The notes under the pieces were generated by a model. That model did no database searches and was not told the DNA's origin. It saw only the letters and a program-made list of their open reading frames with translations. Below are positions 1 to 8,669 of a stretch of DNA of 64,000 nt, one piece after another. Origin of the DNA: Siccirubricoccus sp. G192 (lineage in GTDB: Bacteria; Pseudomonadota; Alphaproteobacteria; Acetobacterales; Acetobacteraceae); the NCBI RefSeq assembly GCF_019084075.1, contig NZ_JAHREN010000001.1, positions 930,001 through 994,000 on the forward strand, written 5' to 3'. Within the stretch, counting starts at the first letter, position 1, and the number at the start of each line of letters is the position of its first letter. The translations under genes and the position numbers were made by a program.

Positions 1-147
1 TGCGGCGAGCGGCTGACCCTGGCGGATATCCTGCTCTTCGCCTTCCTCGATTTCGCCAAAGGGGTCGGACAGCCGCTCAACCCCGGATTGCGGAACATCA
101 CCGCGCATCACGCGCGGATGCAAGCGCGGCCCAGCGCCGCGGCCTGA
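1..147 (+). CDS. Glutathione S-transferase, C-terminal end (5' partial)
   Basis: The window opens inside a gene; frame 1 reads 48 residues to a TGA. The segment GERLTLADILLFAFLDFAK has the pattern of the helix-6 N-capping box and hydrophobic staple of the GST C-terminal domain (S/T-x-x-D followed by a hydrophobic helix), so the product is probably a soluble glutathione transferase. The substrate cannot be told from this fragment. It is convergent with the CoA-transferase gene, whose stop lies 4 bases further on. Confidence 0.6.
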   Translation, partial: CGERLTLADILLFAFLDFAKGVGQPLNPGLRNITAHHARMQARPSAAA

Positions 148-151
148 CGCG

Positions 152-1342
152 CTAAATTACGCGCTGGGCGCGCAGCGCGGCGATGTCGCCGGCGGCATAG
201 CCCAGCTCGGCCAGCACCGCCTCGGTATCCGCGCCCATCTGCGGCGGCGGGCTGTCCACCTGCGGCCCGCCATGCGCCATGCGGAAGGCGGCGACCGGCA
301 CGCCGAAGGCGCCCTCGACACCAGGCGCGCCTTCGGGGAAGCGGTGCAGCAATTCGCGGCTGGCGATATGCGGGTCGTCCAGCGCCTCCGCCATGGTCCG
401 CACCCGCGCGGCGGGGATGTGGCGGGATTGCAGAAAGGCTTCCCATTCCTCCGCGGTGCGGGTCAGCATGATCTCGGCCAGCACCGCTTCCTCGCGGTCC
501 CGGTCGGCGATGCGGGATTCGTTGTCGGGCTTGGCCATCTCCGGCCGGCCGAGCGCCGTCCAGAGGCGCCGCTGCTGCCTGAGGTTGCTCGCCCCCAGCA
601 TCACCAGCCCGTCCCGCGTCTGGTAGGCGCTGTTGGTGGCGTGCAGGTGCTTGTTGCCGGCGGGCTTGGAGCCCTTACCGGTGCGCAGCCAAGCCGCGAC
701 ATGCGAAGCCTGCATCATCATCGCCACATCCAGCATGGCGAGGTCGATGCGCTGGCCGCGCCCGGTGCGCTCGCGCTGGAACAGCGCGCTGGCAAGCGCG
801 AAGGCGCCCATGGTGCCGGTGGCATAGTCGATGGCGGGCGCGCCGAATTTGATCGGGTTCACCTCGGGCGTGCCGGTCGCGGCCATGATGCCGGAGGTGG
901 CCTGGATGACATGGTCATAGGCGGTCTGGCTGCCGCGCGGTCCACCATGGCCGAAGGCGGAGATCGAGCAGTAGATCAGCCGCGGATTGAGCGCCGAGAC
1001 CGCCTCATAGCCGAGGCCCAGAGCCTCGAAGGCGCCGGGGCGGTAGTTCTCCACCAGCACGTCGGCGCCGGCCAGCAGGCGGCGCAGCACCGCCTTCCCG
1101 GCCTCCTGCTTCAGGTCGAGCGTGATGGAGCGCTTGTTGGAAGCCTGGGTCAGGAAATAGGTGCCCATATTGCCGCGGTTGAGCGCCAGGTCCGGGCCGC
1201 TGTCGCGGCTCTGGTCGGGGTCGTCCGGGTGCTCCACCTTGATGACATCGGCGCCGAGCAGGCCGAGCTGATAGGCCGCGAAGGGGCCGGCGAGCACATG
1301 CGTCACGTCGATGACGCGGATGCCTTCGAAGGGACGGGCCAT
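152..1342 (-). CDS. Class III (CaiB/BaiF) CoA-transferase
   Basis: A 396-residue cytosolic enzyme of the formyl-CoA transferase/CaiB/BaiF family, which moves CoA between carboxylic acids through an aspartyl-CoA thioester. The N-terminus MARPFEGIRVIDVTHVLAGP is the typical opening of the family, followed by the ADVIKVEHP and GRGQRIDLAML segments; the Asp in GAPAIDYATG (about residue 172) is the likely nucleophile. The start at 1342 is chosen because AAGGAG sits about 7 bases upstream and the longer reading frame has no family similarity. Length matches the family. The acyl substrate is not predictable; the neighbouring racemase-like and aminotransferase genes suggest carboxylic acid catabolism. 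Confidence 0.9.
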   Translation of the reverse strand: MARPFEGIRVIDVTHVLAGPFAAYQLGLLGADVIKVEHPDDPDQSRDSGPDLALNRGNMGTYFLTQASNKRSITLDLKQEAGKAVLRRLLAGADVLVENYRPGAFEALGLGYEAVSALNPRLIYCSISAFGHGGPRGSQTAYDHVIQATSGIMAATGTPEVNPIKFGAPAIDYATGTMGAFALASALFQRERTGRGQRIDLAMLDVAMMMQASHVAAWLRTGKGSKPAGNKHLHATNSAYQTRDGLVMLGASNLRQQRRLWTALGRPEMAKPDNESRIADRDREEAVLAEIMLTRTAEEWEAFLQSRHIPAARVRTMAEALDDPHIASRELLHRFPEGAPGVEGAFGVPVAAFRMAHGGPQVDSPPPQMGADTEAVLAELGYAAGDIAALRAQRVI

Positions 1343-1490
1343 CTGCCTCTCCTTGATGTTTCCTGGGTGTCTCCTGGCGCGATTATGCCGAAAGCCGCGG
1401 CCCCGCGCCATTGCCGGGGCGCGGCGCCGGCGGCACGATGCGGCGGCAGGCCGGCGGATGCCCGGGCCGGGGAAGGAAGCAGCCGCAGTG

Positions 1491-2693
1491 ATGAAGCCCG
1501 GCCTGGACCGGAACAGCCTTTTTGCAGTGCCGGATTTCCGGCGCCTGTGGTGCATCGGCCTGGTGGTCTTCGTGGTGCGCTGGCTGGAGATGCTGGCGGT
1601 GAGCCTCTTCGTCTACAACGCCACGGGCTCGGCCTTCCTGGTGGCCATGATGACCATGCTGCGGCTGCTGCCCATGGGGTTGTTCGGCGCCTTCCTCGGC
1701 GTCTGGGCGGAGCGGCTGGAACAGCGCACGGCGCTGCTCATCGTCGTGCTGGTGAGCCTCGCCACCTCCCTGGTGCTGGCGCTGCTGGCGCAGGCGGGGG
1801 CGCTGGCGGTGTGGCACCTGGCGGTGGCCAGCTTCATCAACGGGCTCAGCTGGGCGGCGGACAACCCGGTGCGGCGGCTGACCATTGGCCAGGTGGTGGG
1901 CAGCGGGCGCATGGGCAGGGCGATGTCGATCGATGTCGGCACCAACAATGCCAGCCGGATGCTGGGGCCGACCCTGGGTGGCGTGATCTTCGCCGGGGTC
2001 GGCATCGCCGGCGCCTTCTGGGTCAGCGTGGTCCTCTATGCCGTGGCGCTGGTGGCGGCCTTCCGCCTCGGCTGGCGCCGCGGCCCGCGCACCGCGCCGA
2101 CGGACGGCGTGCTGGCGCGCATCGCTGAGGGCTTCGCCGTGGTGCGGCGGGAGCCGCGGCTGCGGGGCACGCTCATCGTCACCATCATCTTCAACGTCTT
2201 CGGCTGGCCCTTCACCAGCCTGGTGCCGGTGATCGGGCAGAGCGGCCTCGATCTCGGGCCGGAGGCGATCGGGCTGCTCGCCAGCATGGATGGGGTCGGC
2301 GCCTTCTGCGGCGCGCTGCTGATCGCCTGGCTGGTGCCGCCCACGGCCTATGGGCGCTGCTATGTCGGCGGCATCACGCTGTACCTGGCGATGCTGACGC
2401 TCTTTGCCTTGGCGCCGCAGCCGCTGCTGGCGGGGGCGGCGCTGCTGCTGGTGGGGCTGGGCGGGGCGGGGTTCAGCATCATGCAGGCGACGCTGGTCTA
2501 TCTGGCGGCGCCGCCGGAGCTGCGCGGCCGCGTGCTCGGCATCCTGTCGGTCTGCATCGGCATCGGCCCGCTGGGCTTCCTGCATCTGGGGCTGCTGGCG
2601 GATGCGGTCGGCGCGCAATGGGCCTGCGTGGTGAGCGGCACCGAGGGGCTGCTGGCGCTGGCGCTGACGCGCCGGTCGTGGCGCGCGATCTGA
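1491..2693 (+). CDS. MFS transporter (MFS_3/EntS-like)
   Basis: A 400-residue polytopic inner-membrane protein with about 12 hydrophobic segments, starting MKPGLDRNSLFAVPDFRRLW, the cytoplasmic lead-in seen in MFS_3 exporters. The loop after the second membrane segment reads GVWAERLEQR, a form of the conserved MFS motif A. A purine-rich GAAGGA lies about 11 bases before the ATG; a GTG one codon earlier is an alternative. It ends 25 bases before the enolase-superfamily gene on the same strand, so the two are probably co-transcribed, and it may move a substrate or product of that enzyme. Transport direction and substrate are inference only. Confidence 0.85.
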   Translation: MKPGLDRNSLFAVPDFRRLWCIGLVVFVVRWLEMLAVSLFVYNATGSAFLVAMMTMLRLLPMGLFGAFLGVWAERLEQRTALLIVVLVSLATSLVLALLAQAGALAVWHLAVASFINGLSWAADNPVRRLTIGQVVGSGRMGRAMSIDVGTNNASRMLGPTLGGVIFAGVGIAGAFWVSVVLYAVALVAAFRLGWRRGPRTAPTDGVLARIAEGFAVVRREPRLRGTLIVTIIFNVFGWPFTSLVPVIGQSGLDLGPEAIGLLASMDGVGAFCGALLIAWLVPPTAYGRCYVGGITLYLAMLTLFALAPQPLLAGAALLLVGLGGAGFSIMQATLVYLAAPPELRGRVLGILSVCIGIGPLGFLHLGLLADAVGAQWACVVSGTEGLLALALTRRSWRAI

Positions 2694-2718
2694 CATCACC
2701 GAGGGAGAGGACAGGCCA

Positions 2719-3813
2719 ATGACCGACATGACGATCCGCGAGATCCGCACCAGTCTGCTGCGGCTGCCCTGGGCCGAGGACCCCTGGATGGAGGGCCACG
2801 CGCTCGGCCCGATGCGCGACCTGGTGGTGGTGGAGGTGGTGACGCAGGGCGGCATCACCGGCATGGGCTACCTGCACCTGCTGAACTCGCCGGTGCTGCG
2901 CACCATCGGCATGTGCCTGGAGGAAGCGATCGCGCCCCGCGTCATCGGCCGCGATGCCACGGCGGTGGAGGCGATCTGGCACGACCTCTGGCGCGCGACG
3001 CTGACCGCCGGGCGCGGCGGCATCGCCATGATGGCGATCGCCGCGCTCGACATCGCGCTCTGGGATGCGGTGGGCAAGCGCGCCGGGCTGCCGCTGCACC
3101 GGCTCTGGGGGCATTACCGCTCCAGCATTCCGGCCTATGGCAGCGGCTGCTGGCGCGGCGCCGGCGGCGACGGGATGATCGCCAAGGCGCAGCATTACGT
3201 CTCCCAGGGCTTCAAGGCCATCAAGATGCAGGTGGCGCATGTGCACGACCTGCGCACGGACCTGGCGAATGTGCGCCGGATGCGGGAGGCGCTGGGGCCG
3301 GATATCGACATCATGATCGACGTCAACATGGGCTGGAGCGCCGATACCGCGATCCTGATGGGCCGCAAATTCGAGGAATACGACATCTACTGGCTGGAGG
3401 AGCCGGTGCTGGCCGATGATTATGCCGGCTATCTCCGCTGCGCCGGGGCGCTGGACCTTCGCGTGGTCGGCGGCGAGACGCATTTCGGCCGCGCCGACCT
3501 CAAGCCCTTCCTGGAGAATCCCCGCCTGCCCATCCTGCAGCCGGACCCGATGCGCGGCGGGCTGACGGAACTGCGCAAGATCGCCACGGTGGCGGAGACC
3601 TGGGGCATGAGCATGGCGCCGCATCTCTTCCCGGAACTGAACGTGCAGCTCCTGGCCTCGATCCCGAACGGGCTCTGGATCGAGCAGATGGGGCTGCTCG
3701 ACGACCTCTGGGTGGAGCCCGTGCCTGTCCTGGACGGCATGATCACCGCGCCGGAGCGGCCGGGCCATGGCCTGGCCTTCAAGCCGGAGGTGCTGAAGGA
3801 TTTCCGGCTGTAG
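2719..3813 (+). CDS. Mandelate racemase/muconate lactonizing enzyme family protein
   Basis: A 364-residue enolase-superfamily enzyme with an N-terminal capping domain and a TIM barrel. Visible metal ligands and catalytic positions are D201 (IDVN), E227 (LEEP), E253 (GGE), D276 (QPD), H302 (APH) and E322, which is the mandelate racemase subgroup arrangement. At the usual K-x-K position the sequence is K169-M-Q171, so the second base is replaced by Gln; this points to a dehydratase or an uncharacterised reaction rather than a classical racemase. RBS GAGGGAGAGGA precedes the ATG. It is followed by a strong palindrome and a convergent aminotransferase gene. Confidence 0.88.
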   Translation: MTDMTIREIRTSLLRLPWAEDPWMEGHALGPMRDLVVVEVVTQGGITGMGYLHLLNSPVLRTIGMCLEEAIAPRVIGRDATAVEAIWHDLWRATLTAGRGGIAMMAIAALDIALWDAVGKRAGLPLHRLWGHYRSSIPAYGSGCWRGAGGDGMIAKAQHYVSQGFKAIKMQVAHVHDLRTDLANVRRMREALGPDIDIMIDVNMGWSADTAILMGRKFEEYDIYWLEEPVLADDYAGYLRCAGALDLRVVGGETHFGRADLKPFLENPRLPILQPDPMRGGLTELRKIATVAETWGMSMAPHLFPELNVQLLASIPNGLWIEQMGLLDDLWVEPVPVLDGMITAPERPGHGLAFKPEVLKDFRL

Positions 3814-3824
3814 CCTTCCCGTCT

Positions 3825-3850
3825 CCCTCCCCCGCCGCGGCGGGGGAGGG
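3825..3850. terminator. 26-bp perfect GC-rich palindrome between convergent genes
   Basis: Two 13-base arms (ccctcccccgccg and its reverse complement) abut with no loop bases left over, 12 bases after the enolase-superfamily stop and 15 bases before the convergent aminotransferase stop. It can fold as a bidirectional hairpin. There is no T-run, so it may act as a Rho-assisted or structural terminator, or be a member of a dispersed palindromic repeat. Confidence 0.55.
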
Positions 3851-3864
3851 CCGGGATGGGGGTG

Positions 3865-5064
3865 CTACGCCGCCTCCGCCAGATAGGCGATCGCCGCATC
3901 CACGCCGCCCGGCGCGTGCGGCACCTTCTCCAGCCGCATCGCCAGTTCCACGACGGAGAGCGTGCCGAGCACCATCGGCTCGTTCAGGTCGCCGAGATGG
4001 CCGATGCGGAACACCCGGCCGGACAGTTTCGACAGCCCGCCGCCGAGCGAGACGTTGAAACGCCCGAGCGCGGTGCGGCGCAGCGCATCCGCGTCATGCC
4101 CCTCCGGCATCAGCACGGCGGTGACGCTGTCCGAGAAGCGGCCGGGATTGGTGCAGAAAAGCTGCGGCCCGTTGTTGCCGGACCAGTGCTGCACGCAGCG
4201 CCGCACCGCCTCGCCCAGGCGGGAATGGCGGGCGAAGACCTCCTCCAGCCCCTCCTCCTCGATCAGCCGCAGCGATTCCTGCAAGCCGTAGAAGAGGCTG
4301 ATCGGCACGGTGCCGACGAAGCTCTTGTGCCGGCGCGCCAGCATGTTGGTCCAATTGAAGTAGTGCTTCGGCAGGCGCGAATCCTTGTGCGCCGCCATCG
4401 CCTTGTCGGAGACGCCGGTGAAGCTCATGCCGGTCGGCAGCATCAGCCCCTTCTGGCTGCCGCCCACCGCCGCATCCACTCCCCATTCATCCATGCGGAA
4501 ATCGATGGAGCCGAGCGAGGAGATGGTATCGGCCAGCAGCAGCGCCGGATGCCCTGCCGCATCCATGGCGGCGCGGACCTCCGCGAGCGGCAGCACCATG
4601 CCGGTCGAGGTCTCGTTGTGCACGGCGCAGACCGCCTTGATGACATGCGCGGTATCGGCCGCCAGCGCGGCGCGCACGGCGGCCATGTCCACGCCGCGGC
4701 GCCAATCGGCCGGCACCACCCGCACTTCCAGCCCGAGGTCGCGCGCCATATGCGCCCAACTGTCGGAGAAATGCCCGGTCTCCAGGATCAGCACCGTGTC
4801 GCCGGCGGAGAGCAGGTTGACCAGGCTCGCTTCCCAGGCGCCATGGCCGGAAGCGGTGTACATGAAGATGTGCTGGCGGGTCTTCAGCACCCGCTTCAGC
4901 CCCTCCAAGCAGGCATCATAGACCTCAAGGAAGGCGCCGTCGTTGAAGTCCACGGTGGTATGGGCCACGGCCTGCAGCACGGAATCCGGGATATTGGTCG
5001 GGCCTGGATTGGCGAAGAACTGGCGGCCCCTGGGCTTCTTCTGCGCCGGCTTGGCTGCGCTCAT
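3865..5064 (-). CDS. Class V aminotransferase (alanine/serine-glyoxylate aminotransferase family)
   Basis: A 399-residue PLP enzyme of fold type I. The start MSAAKPAQKKPRGRQFFANP leads into NPGPTNIP, the family opening; TASGHGAWEAS binds the cofactor phosphate, the Asp in LLADTISSLGS holds the pyridine nitrogen, and K205 in GGSQKGLM is the Schiff-base lysine. The family transfers amino groups to glyoxylate or pyruvate. AAGGGGAAAG upstream is the likely RBS. It is transcribed toward the enolase-superfamily gene and lies downstream of the carboxymuconolactone decarboxylase-like and GST genes on the same strand, with about 100 bases between. Confidence 0.9.
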   Translation of the reverse strand: MSAAKPAQKKPRGRQFFANPGPTNIPDSVLQAVAHTTVDFNDGAFLEVYDACLEGLKRVLKTRQHIFMYTASGHGAWEASLVNLLSAGDTVLILETGHFSDSWAHMARDLGLEVRVVPADWRRGVDMAAVRAALAADTAHVIKAVCAVHNETSTGMVLPLAEVRAAMDAAGHPALLLADTISSLGSIDFRMDEWGVDAAVGGSQKGLMLPTGMSFTGVSDKAMAAHKDSRLPKHYFNWTNMLARRHKSFVGTVPISLFYGLQESLRLIEEEGLEEVFARHSRLGEAVRRCVQHWSGNNGPQLFCTNPGRFSDSVTAVLMPEGHDADALRRTALGRFNVSLGGGLSKLSGRVFRIGHLGDLNEPMVLGTLSVVELAMRLEKVPHAPGGVDAAIAYLAEAA

Positions 5065-5160
5065 GGCGATGGCTTTCCCCTTGGATCAGGTCTTGGGCAG
5101 GCCATGGGTTTCCCATGCCCTGCCCTGCTTGGCCAGGGGCGGCGGCCCCGGGCTGTGGGT

Positions 5161-5709
5161 TCAGATGGGCAGCGGATACTTGCGGAGATAGGGCATGTAG
5201 CTCTCCTCCACATCCACCTCCAGCGAGGCCAGCACCCGCACCACGGCGCAGTAGAAGCTGGCGGTCACCACCAGGTCCATGATCGCCTCATTGTCGAGCG
5301 AGGCGCGCAGCGCGGCGAAGGTGTCATGGCCCACACCGGGCCCGGCATGGATCTCCCGCGCCGCCCGCAGCACCAGCCGGGCCAGCGGCTCCAGCGCCGA
5401 GGGCCGGCCCGCGGTATCGGCGATCAGCCCCTCGATATCGGCATCGGTGACGCCGAAATCATAGCCGATCTTCACATGGTGCGACCATTCATAGGGCGAG
5501 CGTGCCAGCCAGCCCACCTGCAGGATCGCCAGCTCGCGCAGCCGCGCATCCAGCACCGTCTTGTGCCGGATATACTGCCCCAGCCCGGAGAAGGCGCGCG
5601 CCGCCGCCGGGTTGTGCGCCAGCGCCTTGTGCAGGTTGATGTCGCGCGCCAGCAGCGCCTGGTCTTCCGGCTTCAGGTCGGCTTTTTCCAGATAGGGCAG
5701 TCGGGCCAT
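5161..5709 (-). CDS. Carboxymuconolactone decarboxylase family protein
   Basis: A 182-residue all-helical protein of the CMD/AhpD fold. The core reads RLRELAILQVGWLARSPYEW followed by SHHVKIG, matching the conserved E-x-x-H core helix of the family. There is no C-x-x-C pair, so an AhpD-type peroxidase role is unlikely; a ring-opening decarboxylase or isomerase-like role is more in line with the neighbouring GST and CoA-transferase genes. It follows the GST gene after 42 bases on the same strand and is probably part of one transcription unit with it. Confidence 0.82.
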   Translation of the reverse strand: MARLPYLEKADLKPEDQALLARDINLHKALAHNPAAARAFSGLGQYIRHKTVLDARLRELAILQVGWLARSPYEWSHHVKIGYDFGVTDADIEGLIADTAGRPSALEPLARLVLRAAREIHAGPGVGHDTFAALRASLDNEAIMDLVVTASFYCAVVRVLASLEVDVEESYMPYLRKYPLPI

Positions 5710-5751
5710 GGGTGTTTCCTCGTCCGTTGGTCGGGTCAGGCTGCGCGTGGT

Positions 5752-6366
5752 TCAGGCATCGACATGCTCGGTCGCCTGCACCGAGGGCCGTGCACGGAAC
5801 GCCGCGTGCCAGGCCACCAGGGCCGGATGGCCGGCGCGCCACTCCGCCCCGGCATAGCGGAAGTCGAGATAGGAAAGCGCGCAGCCGATCGCGACATGGC
5901 CGATGCCAAAGGGCGTGGCCGCCAGCGCCGGCGCCTCCGCCTCCAAGGCCGCCAGCACCGCCGCGTGCTTCAGCGCGAAGCCGTCCAGCATCGTGGCGAG
6001 GGGCGCCTCGCGCGCCCGTTCGGCGCGCCAGAGCAGCAGCATGTCGCAATATCCGGTGCCGAGCGCCTGCCAGCGCAACGCCGTGATCCGCGCCGGGCCG
6101 GCGGGTGGAAACAGCGGCGGCCCGGCATGCAGCCCGTCCAGGTATTCGCAGATCACCCCGGAATCGAACAGCGCGGAGCCATCCTCCAGCACCAGGGTCG
6201 GGATCTTGCCGAGGGGATTGCGGGCCAGCACCTCGGGGTTGCGCAGCGTCGGCGCCACCAGGGTCGGGATGCGCTCTATCCGCCCGGCCAGCCCCGTCTC
6301 ATGCGCCGCCACCATCACCTTCCGCACGAAGGGGGAGCGGGAGGACCAGTGCAGCCTCATTGCCAT
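5752..6366 (-). CDS. Glutathione S-transferase family protein
   Basis: A 204-residue two-domain GST. The N-terminal thioredoxin-like half begins MAMRLHWSSRSPFVRKVMVA, with Ser in the catalytic SPFVRK turn, and has the cis-proline loop NPLGKIPTLVLEDG and the SGVICEYLD glutathione-binding segment; the C-terminal helical half ends with a shortened domain. A second in-frame ATG two codons later is possible. First gene of a probable GST-CMD-aminotransferase group on the minus strand; such enzymes often remove glutathione adducts or isomerise ring-cleavage products. Confidence 0.85.
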   Translation of the reverse strand: MAMRLHWSSRSPFVRKVMVAAHETGLAGRIERIPTLVAPTLRNPEVLARNPLGKIPTLVLEDGSALFDSGVICEYLDGLHAGPPLFPPAGPARITALRWQALGTGYCDMLLLWRAERAREAPLATMLDGFALKHAAVLAALEAEAPALAATPFGIGHVAIGCALSYLDFRYAGAEWRAGHPALVAWHAAFRARPSVQATEHVDA

Positions 6367-6869
6367 GCCGCGCCGCCCCGCATGGGGTGCTGCCCTGCCG
6401 TCATCGCCCGTTCCTCCCCGAATGGCGGCGCCATCCTGCGCCGTCCTGGCCGGGGAATGAAGCCCGGGGGGTGATTTAGCCGGGCGGAGTGGGAGGCCGG
6501 GGAGGTTGTCTCCACAGTGAAAATGCCGAGGCAGGATAAGCCGGCCAGTGCGGGATTGATGGTCCGTTTTGGAAGTCGTGGGGCGAGCAAGCGCGTGCGG
6601 CGCTACGAGCGCACCTCCTCACCGGCCGCGGAATGGAAGTGCTTGCCAAGGGGGCATGAGAGGTATCGGGATTTGTTGGCCCCGTAGATCGCTCCGGCAC
6701 ACCCGATTCGCCCTGCCTGCCTGTCTCGCCGCCCACCCGTTTGTTATGGGAAATCAGGTAAAGAGAATATTGCATTTGGGCGGAATATTGCACAGTGGAC
6801 GAGAGCGGGGCCGTGGTTTGCCCCGTCTTTGTGAGCCGCCCATAGGGGCATCTCAGACAGGGAGTCCCT
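6367..6869. other. Non-coding divergent region with lower GC
   Basis: About 500 bases lie between the GST start and the acyltransferase start. Short reading frames here have arginine/proline-rich shadow composition and no recognisable similarity. GC drops toward the acyltransferase, where an AT-rich patch with a direct repeat is found. It should hold the promoters of both divergent genes. Confidence 0.5.
6765..6792 (+). repeat. Direct repeat GAATATTGCA upstream of the acyltransferase
   Basis: Two identical 10-mers GAATATTGCA at 6765-6774 and 6783-6792 have an 18-base period, about 78 bases before the acyltransferase start. AATATT is rare in this GC-rich sequence. The spacing is close to two helical turns, so it may be an operator or overlap the promoter. 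Confidence 0.4.
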
Positions 6870-8012
6870 ATGCGGCGCGAAACCTCTCTTTATCTCGATG
6901 CTGCCCGGTTTCTGGCGGCATTCGTGGTGTTCATAGGGCATGTAGGATCAGGGAGCATCGGTGGCGGACTTGGTTGGCAGCTAACTCCTTACGGAGCGCC
7001 AGCCGTCGTCATATTTTTTGTGCTGTCAGGCTTCGTCATCGGCTACGTCTCCCATGAGCGAGAGAAATCTGGCAGAGACTACGTCATTGCGCGAGGCGCC
7101 CGACTCTATTCTGTGATTGTTCCGACACTGGTCCTGACCGCTCTTCTCGACTACGTAGGGACGCTGGTGAGCCCGTCTCTTTATGCCACATGGTCCCCAT
7201 TGCTTGGATCCGGCGGATGGCATCTTCCGGTGTCGCTGCTTTTTCTTAACGAAACATGGGGTGCACACATTCTCCCCGGCAGCAATGGGGCTTATTGGTC
7301 GCTGAGCTATGAGGCGGCTTATTACGCAATATTTGGACTCGTCTTTTATCTCCGCGGCATAACTCGCATTCTGGTGCCTGTAGCTATCGCCTTGGTGGCC
7401 GGCCCTCAGATTGTCGCGCTTTTGCCGGTTTGGCTCACAGGCTGGGCAGCATACCACGCCTGCACGCGCTGGACGATTGGGCGCAGGCTCGGATGGCTTC
7501 TTTTCTTCGGCTCAATCATCGTGGCCATTGGTGCGGACTTCTGGGCACGCCGCTACGGTATGCTTGCCGGCTTCCAAGCCCTATTCGACCACGGTCCGGC
7601 AGAACTCGCACAAGATTATGTGTTGGGGCTAATTTTTGCGGTAAATTTACTCGGGTTCAACGCAATCGGGCCGGTGTTCTCAGGTATCGTCCAGCGTATC
7701 AGCGCGCCAATCCGCTGGCTATCGGGTGCTACCTTCACGCTGTATCTACTGCACGTGCCACTCGTTTTGTGCGTCCGCGCGCTGTTCCAGGCAGTTGAGA
7801 GCAGCGTGATATCGGAAGCTGCTATTCTAGTGATCCCTTTTGTAGGAGCGCTAGCCATAGCTCATGTGACGGAGCGGAAGAAGAATGTTTGGAAGCAGCT
7901 CATAGAGCGCATGGTGATCTTGATCACATCCTCCACCGTCACCATGCGTCGGGGCACTGCGCTTCGTACTGAACCACCGCTTAGTCCGGCCCGGGCGGAA
8001 GGTGGCGACTGA
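6870..8012 (+). CDS. Acyltransferase family 3 (OafA/YrhL-like) membrane protein
   Basis: A 380-residue polytopic membrane O-acyltransferase. The N-terminus LYLDAARFLAAFVVFIGH carries the family Arg and the conserved His in the first membrane helix, followed by VVIFFVLSGFVIGY. These enzymes move acetyl or similar groups from the cytoplasm onto surface polysaccharides or other extracytoplasmic acceptors. GGGAG five bases before the ATG supports the start. Codon use is visibly less GC-rich than in flanking genes, which suggests horizontal acquisition; no glycan cluster is nearby to name an acceptor. Confidence 0.9.
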   Translation: MRRETSLYLDAARFLAAFVVFIGHVGSGSIGGGLGWQLTPYGAPAVVIFFVLSGFVIGYVSHEREKSGRDYVIARGARLYSVIVPTLVLTALLDYVGTLVSPSLYATWSPLLGSGGWHLPVSLLFLNETWGAHILPGSNGAYWSLSYEAAYYAIFGLVFYLRGITRILVPVAIALVAGPQIVALLPVWLTGWAAYHACTRWTIGRRLGWLLFFGSIIVAIGADFWARRYGMLAGFQALFDHGPAELAQDYVLGLIFAVNLLGFNAIGPVFSGIVQRISAPIRWLSGATFTLYLLHVPLVLCVRALFQAVESSVISEAAILVIPFVGALAIAHVTERKKNVWKQLIERMVILITSSTVTMRRGTALRTEPPLSPARAEGGD

Positions 8013-8120
8013 ATCTGAGCCTGGCAGCTTGGACGGCATTGTTGCCGTTTGGCTAGTCCTTTGATGTATCAAACAATGACGGCCACTTAACGGGTTCCGC
8101 CGGAACAAACGTCCGGCTCC

Positions 8121-8167
8121 CCAAAAAGCAAAACCGCGGTCCGCGGGTGGAACCCCGCGCCGCGGTT
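8121..8167 (-). terminator. Intrinsic terminator of rpsU
   Basis: Arms AACCGCGG and CCGCGGTT with further pairing of CGCGGG and CCCGCG form a strong hairpin at 8132-8167. On the minus strand the hairpin is followed by TTTTGCTTTTT. It lies about 45 bases downstream of the rpsU stop, so it is a classical Rho-independent terminator. Confidence 0.8.
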
Positions 8168-8211
8168 GCCTGTACCGATCCCTGGCCTGCGCTGGGGCAG
8201 GCCGGATGGGG

Positions 8212-8415
8212 TCAGAAGCCTTCGCGCTCCAGCCGCTTGCGCTCCACCTTGCGGGCGCGGCGGACGGCCTCGGCAGCCTCGCGGGCGCGGCGCTCGGACG
8301 GCTTCTCATAGTGGCGGCGAAGCTTCATTTCGCGGAACACACCCTCCCGCTGCAGCTTCTTCTTGAGCGCCTTCAGCGCCTGGTCGATGTTGTTGTCACG
8401 GACGACGACTTGCAC
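8212..8415 (-). CDS. rpsU: 30S ribosomal protein S21
   Basis: A 67-residue basic protein of the small ribosomal subunit. It begins [20 protein letters not shown] and continues [20 protein letters not shown], diagnostic for bS21, with an Arg/Lys-rich C-terminal helix. The GTG start at 8415 is fixed by a perfect AGGAGG eight bases upstream; the longer upstream frame is not bS21-like. It stands alone, with its own terminator downstream. Confidence 0.96.
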   Translation of the reverse strand: MQVVVRDNNIDQALKALKKKLQREGVFREMKLRRHYEKPSERRAREAAEAVRRARKVERKRLEREGF

Positions 8416-8669
8416 GCGGCTCAACCTCCTGTCGCTGTGGACGAGATCTGTTCGAACTGGACCCATAGCCTGAACGCAAAACGCCGCACCAAGGTGCACG
8501 GAACCGCAGGTTTCCGGTTGCCCGAAAACCTGCGCGCCGTCCCCTAATGGCGCGGAGGCAGGCCTCTTAGCACAGTCGGCCCCGCCACCGGAAGCCCTCG
8601 CTGTTGCGGCCCTGCCCACCTATTTTCCCTGCCAGCGCCCATGCCCCTCAAACCCAGGCGGAGACATCC

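Noticed and set aside
3856-6474. An 872-residue plus-strand frame opposite the aminotransferase, CMD-like and GST genes
   Set aside because: Antisense shadow; the minus-strand genes carry all family motifs.
6476-6793. A 105-residue minus-strand frame in the gap before the acyltransferase
   Set aside because: No RBS, no similarity, proline/arginine-rich tail; more likely chance.
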